Positions 51,714-59,647 of a DNA stretch of 64,000 nt are shown one piece after another. The notes beneath the pieces were generated by a model. It made no database searches. It was not told where the DNA came from and was given only the letters and a program-made list of their open reading frames with translations. Every line of letters begins with the position of its first letter. Positions within the stretch are counted from its first letter, which is position 1. Position numbers and translations under genes: made by a program. The DNA is from an uncultured bacterium. Lineage in GTDB: Bacteria > Verrucomicrobiota > Lentisphaeria > Victivallales > UBA1829. The stretch lies in the NCBI GenBank assembly GCA_900549415.1, contig URNX01000003.1, positions 51,551-115,550 on the forward strand. The letters run 5' to 3'.

Positions 51714-52342
51714 TACTTTTCTCCGCTGTTGCACTTTTTGACAAAATTTTCGAGGATGGCGAGACCGCGCTTCTGGCTCTTTTCGGGATGGAACTGGGAA
51801 GCGAAAACGTTTCCTTTTCCGAGCGCGGCCGCGAATTTGAAGATGTAATCGCACTCCGCCGCGACGACCGAGCGGTCGACAGGATCGGCGTAGTAGGAAT
51901 GGACAAAGTAGACATGCGAACCGGAAGGCACTCCGGCGAGAAACGGGTTCGAGCCGTTGTGTTCGATCTGGTTCCAGCCCATGTGCGGAACTTTCTCTCC
52001 GCGGTCATCGGGGAAACGGCGGACGGCGCCCTTGAAGATGCCGATGCCTTCCACGCCCGGAGCCTCTTCGCTGCTCTCAAGCATCATCTGCATTCCGAGA
52101 CAGATTCCGAGGAGCGGAATATTCTCCGCGACTGCGCGGCGGACCGTGTCCACGAATCCGTGTTCGCGCAGATTGCGCATCCCGTCGCCGAAGTTGCCGA
52201 CGCCGGGAAGGACGAGTCCGGAGCAGCCCTCTGCCTGTTCCGGACGGTCAATGATACGGATGTTCCCTCCCGCCTTTTCCAGCGCCTTCGAAACGCTCAG
52301 CAGGTTGCCCATTCCATAATCAATGAGTGCGATGAATCCCAT
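51713..52342 (-). CDS. hisH: Imidazole glycerol phosphate synthase, glutaminase subunit HisH
   Basis: A 209-residue class I amidotransferase supplying ammonia to HisF. The triad is visible: the nucleophile in GICLGMQMML, and His/Glu in FASQFHPEKSQ. GVGNFGDGMRNL and VPHMGWNQ are HisH-specific. It lies 4 bp after the SDR gene and overlaps hisA by 1 bp. A separate hisF must be encoded elsewhere. Confidence 0.97.
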   Translation of the reverse strand: MGFIALIDYGMGNLLSVSKALEKAGGNIRIIDRPEQAEGCSGLVLPGVGNFGDGMRNLREHGFVDTVRRAVAENIPLLGICLGMQMMLESSEEAPGVEGIGIFKGAVRRFPDDRGEKVPHMGWNQIEHNGSNPFLAGVPSGSHVYFVHSYYADPVDRSVVAAECDYIFKFAAALGKGNVFASQFHPEKSQKRGLAILENFVKKCNSGEK

Positions 52343-52346
52343 GATG

Positions 52347-53198
52347 TCAGACTCCGGAGAATGCCGCGAATCCGCCGTCGACGGGGATGACGGTTCCGTT
52401 GACGAAACCGGAAGCGTCGTTGTCGACGAGCCACAGCAGGGTGCCGGTCAGGTCGTCGGGCGTGCCGAAACGTCCCATCGGGGTGTGGGAGAGAATCGTG
52501 TTTCCGCGGGCGGTGAGCGAACCGTCGGGATTCGTCAGGAGCGTGCGGTTCTGATTCGTCAGGAAGAATCCCGGAGCAATCGCGTTCACGCGGATTCCGA
52601 CTCCGGACATGTGCGTGCAGAGCCACTGGGTGAAGTTGCTGATTGCCGCCTTCGCCGCGCTGTATGCGGGGATCTTGGTGAGCGGACGGAATGCGTTCAT
52701 GGAGGAGATGTTGAGCACAACGCCGCCGCCCTTGAGCGCCATTTCGCGGCAGAACACCTGACACGGAAGCAGGGTGCCGAGGAAGTTCAGGTTGAACACG
52801 AATCCGATTCCCGCGGGATCGAGATCAAAGAACGAAACTTTGCCCGCAACCGGGTTCGTAATGTCTTCCAGCGTAAGTTTTTCGGAGGAGGTTGTTCCCT
52901 TCGGGTGGTTTCCGCCGGCGCCGTTGATGAGGATGTCGCAGACTCCGAAGGTTTCGCGAATCTGTTTTTCCGCCGCTTTCAGGCTTTCGATATCGAGAAC
53001 GTTTGCTCCGAGTCCGAGCGCCGCGCCGCCCGCCGCCGTGATTTCATCGGCGACTTTCTGCGCGCTTTCCTGTTTGAGGTCGAGGATTGCAACCTTTGCG
53101 CCGCATCCCGCGAGAGCCTTTGCCATCGTACTGCAGAGAATTCCGCCGCCGCCTGTCACGACCGCGACTTTTCCGGTCAGATCAACTTTTGCAGACAT
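52347..53198 (-). CDS. Classical SDR oxidoreductase, similar to SDR-type D-mannonate oxidoreductases
   Basis: A 283-residue SDR. Cofactor motif VTGGGGILCSTMAKAL (near residue 14), NGAGGNHP, catalytic Ser in LNISSMNAF and Tyr/Lys in YSAAKAA. The GGNHP segment with a long insert before the active site resembles the SDR-type fructuronate reductases (UxuB/YjmF of Bacillus). No mannonate dehydratase is nearby; it leads a run of hisH, hisA, acyltransferase, aroB and dprA, which gives no clue. Its own promoter and AAGGAG precede the start. Confidence 0.83.
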   Translation of the reverse strand: MSAKVDLTGKVAVVTGGGGILCSTMAKALAGCGAKVAILDLKQESAQKVADEITAAGGAALGLGANVLDIESLKAAEKQIRETFGVCDILINGAGGNHPKGTTSSEKLTLEDITNPVAGKVSFFDLDPAGIGFVFNLNFLGTLLPCQVFCREMALKGGGVVLNISSMNAFRPLTKIPAYSAAKAAISNFTQWLCTHMSGVGIRVNAIAPGFFLTNQNRTLLTNPDGSLTARGNTILSHTPMGRFGTPDDLTGTLLWLVDNDASGFVNGTVIPVDGGFAAFSGV

Positions 53199-53232
53199 GT
53201 CTTCTACTCCTTAGTTAAAGTTAAACATTGAT

Positions 53233-53261
53233 AATATAGCGCAGGATTTGCGCATTCGCAA
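53233..53261 (-). promoter_or_regulatory. Probable promoter of the SDR-hisH-hisA run
   Basis: Minus-strand TTGCGA (53261-53256) and TATATT (53238-53233) are spaced 17 bp, 34 bp ahead of the SDR ATG. Confidence 0.5.
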
Positions 53262-53309
53262 TGATTTATAAATAAAAAAATAATTTTTCATGAATTCCGG
53301 AAACAGCAA

Positions 53310-53338
53310 TTGACAATAAACCGGAAATGGAGTATTGT
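53310..53338 (+). promoter_or_regulatory. Promoter of the TrmH-family methyltransferase operon
   Basis: TTGACA (53310-53315) and TATTGT (53333-53338) are spaced 17 bp, 40 bp before the ATG at 53379. An identical -35/-10 pair and spacing is found at 58978. Confidence 0.7.
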
Positions 53339-53378
53339 ACTCCTGAATATAAAATTTCTCAGGAAGGAGTCTTTTCCG

Positions 53379-54188
53379 ATGCTCATAACCAGCGTCAAAA
53401 ACCCGAAAATCAAACGGGTCTGCGCCCTCCGCGAACGCCGCGAACGCGACCGCGAAGGCGTAACCGTTCTCGAAGGATACCGCGAACTCTCCCGCTCCAT
53501 GGATGCGGGAATCAAGCTCACTGAACTCTATCACTGCCCCGAACTCTACCTCGGCGAACACGAAGGCGAACTCATCGCCCGCGCCGAAGCCCAGGGCGCG
53601 GAAATCTACGAGACAAACGCAGACGCCCTCGTCAAAATGGCGTACCGCGACCGCCCCGAAGGTCTCATCGCGCTTGCACAGATGCGCCACAAGGGACTCG
53701 ATGAAATGCCCGTCGTCCCCAACGGGCTCTACCTCGTCGCGGAAACCATCGAAAAGCCCGGCAACCTCGGTTCCATGCTCCGCAGCGCGGACGCCGTCGG
53801 CGCAACCGGCATGATCATCTGCAACCGTCAGACCGACGTGTTCAACCCCAACTGCATCCGCGCCAGCACCGGCGCGATCTTCTCCGTCCCGCTCGCCGAA
53901 ACCAGCAGCGAAGAGGCGGTTGAATGGTTCCGGAAAAACAACATCCGCACACTCGCAGCAAGCCCCCACTCGCACGAAACCTACACCGACGTCGATATGA
54001 CCCAGGGCATCGCGGTCGTTGTCGGCGCGGAACAGTACGGACTCACCGAATACTGGATGAAAAACGCGGATATCGGCGTGGTCATTCCGATGCTCGGACG
54101 CATGGATTCGCTGAACGTCGCGACAGCCGCCACCATTCTCCTCTATGAAGCCGCGCGTCAGCGCAAGTGGAAATCCTCTCGGGCATAA
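53379..54188 (+). CDS. TrmH/SpoU-family RNA 2'-O-methyltransferase
   Basis: A 269-residue SPOUT methyltransferase. An N-terminal RNA substrate-binding domain (about 1-100, beginning ITSVKNPKIKRVCALRERR) precedes the catalytic knot with the three SpoU motifs: EKPGNLGSMLRSADAVGATG, VVVGAEQYGLTEYW and IPMLGRMDSLNVATAATILL. Target is tRNA or 23S rRNA. The ATG at 53379, with AAGGAG upstream, is preferred to a start at 53310 that falls on the promoter. GH2 follows after 9 bp. Confidence 0.93.
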   Translation: MLITSVKNPKIKRVCALRERRERDREGVTVLEGYRELSRSMDAGIKLTELYHCPELYLGEHEGELIARAEAQGAEIYETNADALVKMAYRDRPEGLIALAQMRHKGLDEMPVVPNGLYLVAETIEKPGNLGSMLRSADAVGATGMIICNRQTDVFNPNCIRASTGAIFSVPLAETSSEEAVEWFRKNNIRTLAASPHSHETYTDVDMTQGIAVVVGAEQYGLTEYWMKNADIGVVIPMLGRMDSLNVATAATILLYEAARQRKWKSSRA

Positions 54189-54197
54189 GGAGCAGAT

Positions 54198-56543
54198 ATG
54201 GCTGTTTCCCGCATTCTCAAATCCGGCTGGCGATTCAAGTTCGCCGACGACCCCTCTTTTGTCGCGCCGTCGTTCGACGACTCCGCCTGGCAGCCCGTCA
54301 CCATTCCGCATGACTGGGCTGTCCGCGGCCCGTTCGACAAAAAAAACGACCTCTATTCCACCCGCATTGTCCAGGACGGTGAAACTGCCGAAACGCTTCA
54401 CTACGGACGCACCGGCGGTCTCCCTCACATCGGCGTCGGCTGGTACCGTCTCCGCTTCACTCCCGAAGAGAATCAGCGTGGAAAATGCTTCTTCCTCGAA
54501 TTCGACGGCGTCATGAGCCGCTCCACGGTTTATGTGAACGGACACGATGCGGGCGGACGCCCCTACGGCTACACATCGTTTCAGCTCGATGTCTCCCGCT
54601 TTGTCGAATTCGGCAGAGAAAATGCCGTCGCCGTGCGGGTCGCGAATCCCGAACAGGCGTCCCGCTGGTATCCCGGCGCGGGAATCTACCGCGAAGCGCG
54701 ACTCGTCGTCGCAGAACCCGAACACTTCCTCTATTCCGGCATCCGCATCTTCAACCGCGCGGCCGATCCGGATGCAAAAAACGCGGAAGTCTGCGTTCAG
54801 ACTGAACACAGCGGCGAAAACTGCGAAACTCTGCTCACCGTCTCCGACTCCGCCGGAAACGAGCTCTTCCGCACACAGTTTGCCGGGAACGAAACAGCAT
54901 TCCCCCTCTCCGGACTCCGCTTCTGGTCTCCCGAAACGCCGGAGCTTTACACCTTCCGCTTCACGCTCCTTAAAGACGGCGCGGTGAAGGACGAACGCTC
55001 CGTCGATTACGGCTTCCGCACTGTCCGTTTCGATGCGGAAAAGGGAATGTTCCTGAACGGCAAACCTTATTACCTCAAAGGCGTCTGCCTGCATCATGAC
55101 CTCGGTCCGCTCGGCGCGGCGTTTTCGCTCCCCGCGGTCAAACGCCAGTTCCGTCTGCTGAAGAGCATCGGCTGCAATGCCATCCGCACCTCGCACAACC
55201 CTCAGGATCCGAAATTTCTCGATCTCTGCGACCGCATGGGATTCGCCGTGCTCGATGAAGCGTTCGATGCATGGAAGAACGGAAAAATCATCAACGACTA
55301 CAGCTCAATCTTCCCCGAATGGCACAAGCGCGACCTCGTCGACCTGATCCGCCGCGACCGCAATCACCCCTCGGTCATCATGTGGAGCATCGGCAACGAA
55401 ATCAACGAACAGAGCGAGCCGGACGGATGGAAAGTCGCCGCGGAACTTGCCGCCATCGCACACGCCGCCGACCCGACCCGTCCCGTCACAGCCGGACTCG
55501 ACCGTCCCGACGACGCGATGAAAAACAACTTTCCGCCCGCGCTCGACGTCATCGGCTGGAACTACAAGCCGCACCGCTACCCCGAACTCCACGCGAAATA
55601 TCCGCATATCCCGCAGTACGGCAGCGAAACGGCGTCCACAATCAGCACGCGCGGCGAATACTTCTTCCCTGTCGAATCCGGACCCGAATGGCATCTTCAT
55701 GAAAATCTCCAGTGCTCCTCCTATGACCTCGAATTTCCGCCGTGGGCAAGCACGCCCGACCGCGAATTCGAAATGCAGGACGCCTGCGGCTGGATCTTCG
55801 GGGAATTCGTCTGGACAGGCTTCGATTATCTCGGCGAACCCACGCCCTACAACGCTCACTGGCCCGCGCACGCCTCCTACTTCGGGATCTACGACCTCGC
55901 CGGGATCCCCAAAGACCGCGCGTGGCTCTACCGCGCACGCTGGGCCGCAGAACCCGTTCTCCACATCCTCCCGCACTGGACCTGGCCCGGACGCGAAGGG
56001 CTCAACACGCCCGTCCATGTCTATACGAACTTTGACCGCGTCGAACTCTTCGTCAATGGAAAATCAGCCGGGATCCGCACGCGCGGCAAATTGAGCTGGC
56101 GTCTTGTCTGGAACGACATTGTCTATCAGCCGGGCGAACTCACAGCCGTTGCACTCGCACCGGACGGCTCCGAGCTCGCCCGCGAAACAGTCCGCACAGC
56201 CTCCACCTCCGCAGCTCTCGCGCTTTCCGCCGACCGGACCGAACTCGCGGCCGATGGCGAAGACCTCGCATTCATCTCCGTCTCCATCGTTGACAAAGAC
56301 GGCACGCTTCAGCCGTCCGCGGAACATTCCGTGCGTTTTGAAGTGACGGAAGCCGGCTCCTTCGCCGCCGCGGGAAACGGCGACTCCACCTCTACCGAAC
56401 TCTTCTGCGCGGGGTCCATAAAAGCGTTCCACGGACAGTGCGTCTGCATCGTCCGCGCCGGAACCGCACCCGGACGACTCCGTCTAACCGCAACCGCGGA
56501 CGGACTTCCCTCCGCAGAAATTGAACTGGAAGTGAAAAAATGA
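54198..56543 (+). CDS. GH2 beta-galactosidase-like glycoside hydrolase
   Basis: A 781-residue protein without signal peptide. GH2 layout: N-terminal sugar-binding jelly roll (about 1-170, WRFKFADDPSF, IPHDWAVRGPF), Ig-like domain, TIM barrel (about 285-590) with KGVCLHHDLGPLG, RTSHNPQDP, the acid/base in MWSIGNEINE (near E400) and the nucleophile in YGSETAST (near E476), then DUF4982-like and Ig-like C-terminal domains. Either beta-galactosidase, or a relative acting on another beta-glycoside. It is co-directional with the preceding RNA methyltransferase and overlaps the next gene by 4 bp. Confidence 0.9.
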   Translation: MAVSRILKSGWRFKFADDPSFVAPSFDDSAWQPVTIPHDWAVRGPFDKKNDLYSTRIVQDGETAETLHYGRTGGLPHIGVGWYRLRFTPEENQRGKCFFLEFDGVMSRSTVYVNGHDAGGRPYGYTSFQLDVSRFVEFGRENAVAVRVANPEQASRWYPGAGIYREARLVVAEPEHFLYSGIRIFNRAADPDAKNAEVCVQTEHSGENCETLLTVSDSAGNELFRTQFAGNETAFPLSGLRFWSPETPELYTFRFTLLKDGAVKDERSVDYGFRTVRFDAEKGMFLNGKPYYLKGVCLHHDLGPLGAAFSLPAVKRQFRLLKSIGCNAIRTSHNPQDPKFLDLCDRMGFAVLDEAFDAWKNGKIINDYSSIFPEWHKRDLVDLIRRDRNHPSVIMWSIGNEINEQSEPDGWKVAAELAAIAHAADPTRPVTAGLDRPDDAMKNNFPPALDVIGWNYKPHRYPELHAKYPHIPQYGSETASTISTRGEYFFPVESGPEWHLHENLQCSSYDLEFPPWASTPDREFEMQDACGWIFGEFVWTGFDYLGEPTPYNAHWPAHASYFGIYDLAGIPKDRAWLYRARWAAEPVLHILPHWTWPGREGLNTPVHVYTNFDRVELFVNGKSAGIRTRGKLSWRLVWNDIVYQPGELTAVALAPDGSELARETVRTASTSAALALSADRTELAADGEDLAFISVSIVDKDGTLQPSAEHSVRFEVTEAGSFAAAGNGDSTSTELFCAGSIKAFHGQCVCIVRAGTAPGRLRLTATADGLPSAEIELEVKK

Positions 56544-57439
56544 ACAATCCCTTTCCCCTCCATGTGAAAACCATTGGAATCGCCGCTCCGGCAAGCGGTG
56601 CCGACCGTTCCCGCTACGAAGCCTCCCGCAAACTGCTGGACTCCTTCGGCATCCGCATCATCGAGGGAAAACATCTGTTCGAAACACCCGCCCCGGACAC
56701 TCCGGCCTATCTTTCCGCCTCCGACGATGCGCGCGCGGAAGACCTGAACTCCATGATCCGCAATCCGGAAATCGACCTGATTCTCTGTCTGCGCGGCGGT
56801 TACGGAACCATGCGCCTGCTCGAAAAGCTCGACTGGGATACCCTGCGGATGCGCGATCTTCCCGTTGTCGGCTTCAGCGACATCACCGCGCTGCACCTCG
56901 CGATGCGTTCCCGCGCCGCCGGAATCCCCGTCGCCGGACAGATGGCCGCCCGTCTCGCCGAAGCGCTTGCCGATGAGACCACTCAGCTTTCTTACCGCCG
57001 CGCCCTCAGCGTCGCCTTTCACGGCAAATTCGCCGCCGACAACGCCGTTCCGCTGACGATTCTGAAGAACGGTTCCGCGCATGGACCGCTGATTCCGGTC
57101 AATCTGACACTTCTTACCGCGCTCTGCGGAACCCCGTGGCTGCCCGACCTCTCCGGCTCGGTTCTCGTCATTGAAGACATCGGAGAACCGCTGCGCAAAC
57201 TCGACCGTCATCTCACACAGCTCGCCCTTGCCGGAATCCCCCAGCGTCTCGCCGGACTCGTCTTCGCGCAATTCACCGACTGCGGAGACGATGCGGAACG
57301 CCTGAACCTCTTCCGGGATTTCTCCGGACTGGTCCGCGGTCCCGTCCTCTCCGGTCTGGAATTCGGACACGACCTTCCCTCCTTCTCCTTCGTCTACGGC
57401 GAACGCGCGGAAATCCGCAACGGGAACTTTTACGTCTGA
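56540..57439 (+). CDS. LD-carboxypeptidase (peptidase family S66)
   Basis: A 299-residue cytosolic serine peptidase of peptidoglycan recycling, removing D-Ala from tetrapeptides. The nucleophile is in VVGFSDITALH (near S113), preceded by LCLRGGYGTMRLL; the Glu and His of the Ser-Glu-His triad fit LVIEDIGEPLRKLDRH and LEFGHDLPSF. Length matches LdcA (about 304). It starts within the GH2 stop (ATGA). Confidence 0.93.
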   Translation: MNNPFPLHVKTIGIAAPASGADRSRYEASRKLLDSFGIRIIEGKHLFETPAPDTPAYLSASDDARAEDLNSMIRNPEIDLILCLRGGYGTMRLLEKLDWDTLRMRDLPVVGFSDITALHLAMRSRAAGIPVAGQMAARLAEALADETTQLSYRRALSVAFHGKFAADNAVPLTILKNGSAHGPLIPVNLTLLTALCGTPWLPDLSGSVLVIEDIGEPLRKLDRHLTQLALAGIPQRLAGLVFAQFTDCGDDAERLNLFRDFSGLVRGPVLSGLEFGHDLPSFSFVYGERAEIRNGNFYV

Positions 57440-57477
57440 CGGCATGTCAAACCCTTCTGTACAGGGAGGGAATCACC

Positions 57478-58959
57478 ATGAAAATCCGCACTTTTTTTCT
57501 GCTGTTCATTCTGTCCGTCTCCGTCTTTGCCGCCCAGCCGTTCCGCTGGAGCTGGAAGATGGAAAACGATACGCTTTCCGTCACTCTTCAGACGGAGCCT
57601 GGCGCATACATATATCAAAAATCGACGGAGCTCTCCTTTGACGGATCCGCGCCCGTCATTTCACCGGAACCACAGGAACATGAAGACGAAATCATGGGCA
57701 GAACTGCCGTTTTCGAAGGTAAACAGACCTGGCGGTTTGCTCCGTCAAAAGTGACCGACGGAGTTCTGAAAATTTCCTGGCAGGGCTGTCATGAAACGAA
57801 TTGCTTTCTTCCGGAATCCGTCTCCCGTCAAATTTCTCCCGGCAGTTCCGGCACACTCTATCCTGCAGAGGAATCCTCACCCACTGCGTCCGCCGGGCTT
57901 TTTCCGGACGTCAAAATCGAGCGCACGGCGTTCGGCTACCGGAATGCCGAGGAGTTCGCCGCATTTCTTGAAGGACGCGATCCGGGTCTCATTGACTTTG
58001 CCGGAAAAGGAACCGCGCTCGTACTTCTGCTGACACTTCTCGGAGGGCTGGCTCTCAACTTCACTCCATGCGTTCTGCCGATGATTCCAATCAATCTTGC
58101 AATCATCGGCGCGGATACCGGCGGCCGCCGGAAGGCGCTCACGCGCGGTCTCGTTTACGCAATGGGAATTGCGGCGGCATATGGCATTCTCGGCGTTGCC
58201 GCCGTGCTCGGCGGAGCGACTTTCGGATCGCTGAGCGCTCTCTGGTATTTCAATTTCGGCGCAGCACTCGTCTTTCTCTTCCTCGGACTCTCGATGTTCG
58301 GCGTTTTCACGATTGATTTTTCGCGTTTCAGCGACGGAATCCGCACGCCCTCAACAGCACGTCTGGCGGGAGTGTTTCTGCTGGGCGGACTCTCCGCGCT
58401 TCTCGCCGGAGCATGCGTTGCCCCGGTCGTAATTGCGGTACTGCTCCATGCGGCGAACCGTTACGCGGCCGGACACCCCGCAGCGCTTCTGCTTCCGTTT
58501 CTGCTCGGGATCGGCATGGGGCTTCCCTGGCCGTTTGCCGCCGCCGGGCTCGCGCGTCTCCCGAAACCGGGAATGTGGATGGTCCGCGTCAAACAGGCGT
58601 TCGGCATTCTGATCGTGCTGATCGGACTCTATTACGGCTGGCTCGGTCTGCGTCTTCTGCTTCCGGATCATACCATCAGAGCCGCCGCCTCGCCCGCCCT
58701 GACGGAGAGTCTGACGGCGGCATTTCAGCAATCCGCGCAAAACGGGAAACCGGTTCTGATCGATTTCCGTGCCGACTGGTGCAAGAACTGCAAAGCAATG
58801 GAACTCGGTCCGCTCCGTGACACCCGCGTCCGTTCACTGCTGCAGAAATTCAATCTTGTTGAACTTGACGTCACCCGTGTTTCCGATCCGGAAGTCAAAG
58901 CGGTCATGTCCCGTTTCGGAGTCTCCGGGCTTCCCGCCTTCGTCATCGCGAAACCGTGA
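57478..58959 (+). CDS. DsbD-like thiol:disulfide interchange protein, C-terminus apparently shortened
   Basis: A 493-residue membrane protein with signal peptide (MKIRTFFLLFILSVSVFAAQ). The periplasmic N-domain has the cysteine pair C104/C110 (WQGCHETNC). The eight-helix core carries FTPCVLPMIPINLAIIG and GACVAPVVIAVLL with the membrane cysteines. The C-terminal thioredoxin-like domain has DWCKNCKAM (C434, C437). It stops at GLPAFVIAKP, right after the cis-Pro strand, so the last strand and helix of a thioredoxin fold (about 30 residues) are missing. It passes cytosolic reductant to periplasmic thiols. Confidence 0.9.
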   Translation: MKIRTFFLLFILSVSVFAAQPFRWSWKMENDTLSVTLQTEPGAYIYQKSTELSFDGSAPVISPEPQEHEDEIMGRTAVFEGKQTWRFAPSKVTDGVLKISWQGCHETNCFLPESVSRQISPGSSGTLYPAEESSPTASAGLFPDVKIERTAFGYRNAEEFAAFLEGRDPGLIDFAGKGTALVLLLTLLGGLALNFTPCVLPMIPINLAIIGADTGGRRKALTRGLVYAMGIAAAYGILGVAAVLGGATFGSLSALWYFNFGAALVFLFLGLSMFGVFTIDFSRFSDGIRTPSTARLAGVFLLGGLSALLAGACVAPVVIAVLLHAANRYAAGHPAALLLPFLLGIGMGLPWPFAAAGLARLPKPGMWMVRVKQAFGILIVLIGLYYGWLGLRLLLPDHTIRAAASPALTESLTAAFQQSAQNGKPVLIDFRADWCKNCKAMELGPLRDTRVRSLLQKFNLVELDVTRVSDPEVKAVMSRFGVSGLPAFVIAKP

Positions 58960-58977
58960 AAAATTCAATAAAGACGA

Positions 58978-59006
58978 TTGACAAAAAACAAAACTTGGTG
59001 TATTGT
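58978..59006 (+). promoter_or_regulatory. Promoter of the interrupted small membrane-protein gene
   Basis: TTGACA (58978-58983) and TATTGT (59001-59006), spacing 17 bp, 22 bp before the ATG at 59029. Same hexamers as the promoter at 53310. Confidence 0.7.
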
Positions 59007-59028
59007 AATAACAAACAGGAATAGAAAA

Positions 59029-59541
59029 ATGATTTCAGAAACGGTAAAAAAGCATTTTTATGAGGAATACGGAGTTTCTTTCCGGGACTTGGCCCGGGAT
59101 CCGAAACTTATAAAAAGTATAGCGAAGACAAAAACGGAAAAAGTATTTCCCGAATTTGTCTCCGGGCGCGGTTATCCGTTTTTCGGTGAAGAAATCAGCG
59201 TAAAAGAAAAAGAACGCCACGCTCTTGAGATCCTTGCAAAATGGTAACTCGGAGCGCCCCCCCTTTCAGTTATAGAAAAAACCGGCAATTTTTCCGAAGC
59301 ACTTGCAGCGTTTGAAAACACATTAGAATCTTGCTACGACTTAAGACAGAAAATATTTGAATTCAACAAATGCGACATTTACCACCTTGCCGTTGCAAAA
59401 TATGCTCATGATATAAAAACAAAAGACAGTGAACATCGGCGGGACATCCTCTGGAAAATTATTTTCGTTGCAATCAATGCAGCCGTCACCATTGCCGTCT
59501 CCGTGGCAACATACTTTCTGCTGAACTGGCTGAAATCCTGA
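59029..59541 (+). pseudogene. Small tail-anchored membrane protein gene interrupted by an in-frame TAA
   Basis: A frame with AGGA and a good promoter starts at 59029 and runs 72 codons to TAA at 59245-59247 (ending HALEILAKW). The same frame continues without another stop to TGA at 59539-59541: after LGAPPLSVIEKTGNF come EALAAFENTLESCYDL, KCDIYHLAVAKYAHDIKTKD and, at the end, a convincing membrane helix (IIFVAINAAVTIAVSVATYF) closed by LLNWLKS. The combined product would be about 170 residues: a soluble charged domain with a C-terminal anchor. No ATG, GTG or TTG restarts soon after the TAA. Read-through, sequencing error (a 7-C run lies 10 bp after it) or recent pseudogene are all open. Family not recognised; the stretch is AT-richer than its neighbours. 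Confidence 0.6.
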
Positions 59542-59647
59542 ACATTCACTTTTTCTCCTCAAAAAAACTTTCTTTTTTCCGGCGTTCCGCATTTGATTTT
59601 CCGGCAAGTCAATATAGAGTAAGGTTTCCAACAACAGGGGAATCGGT

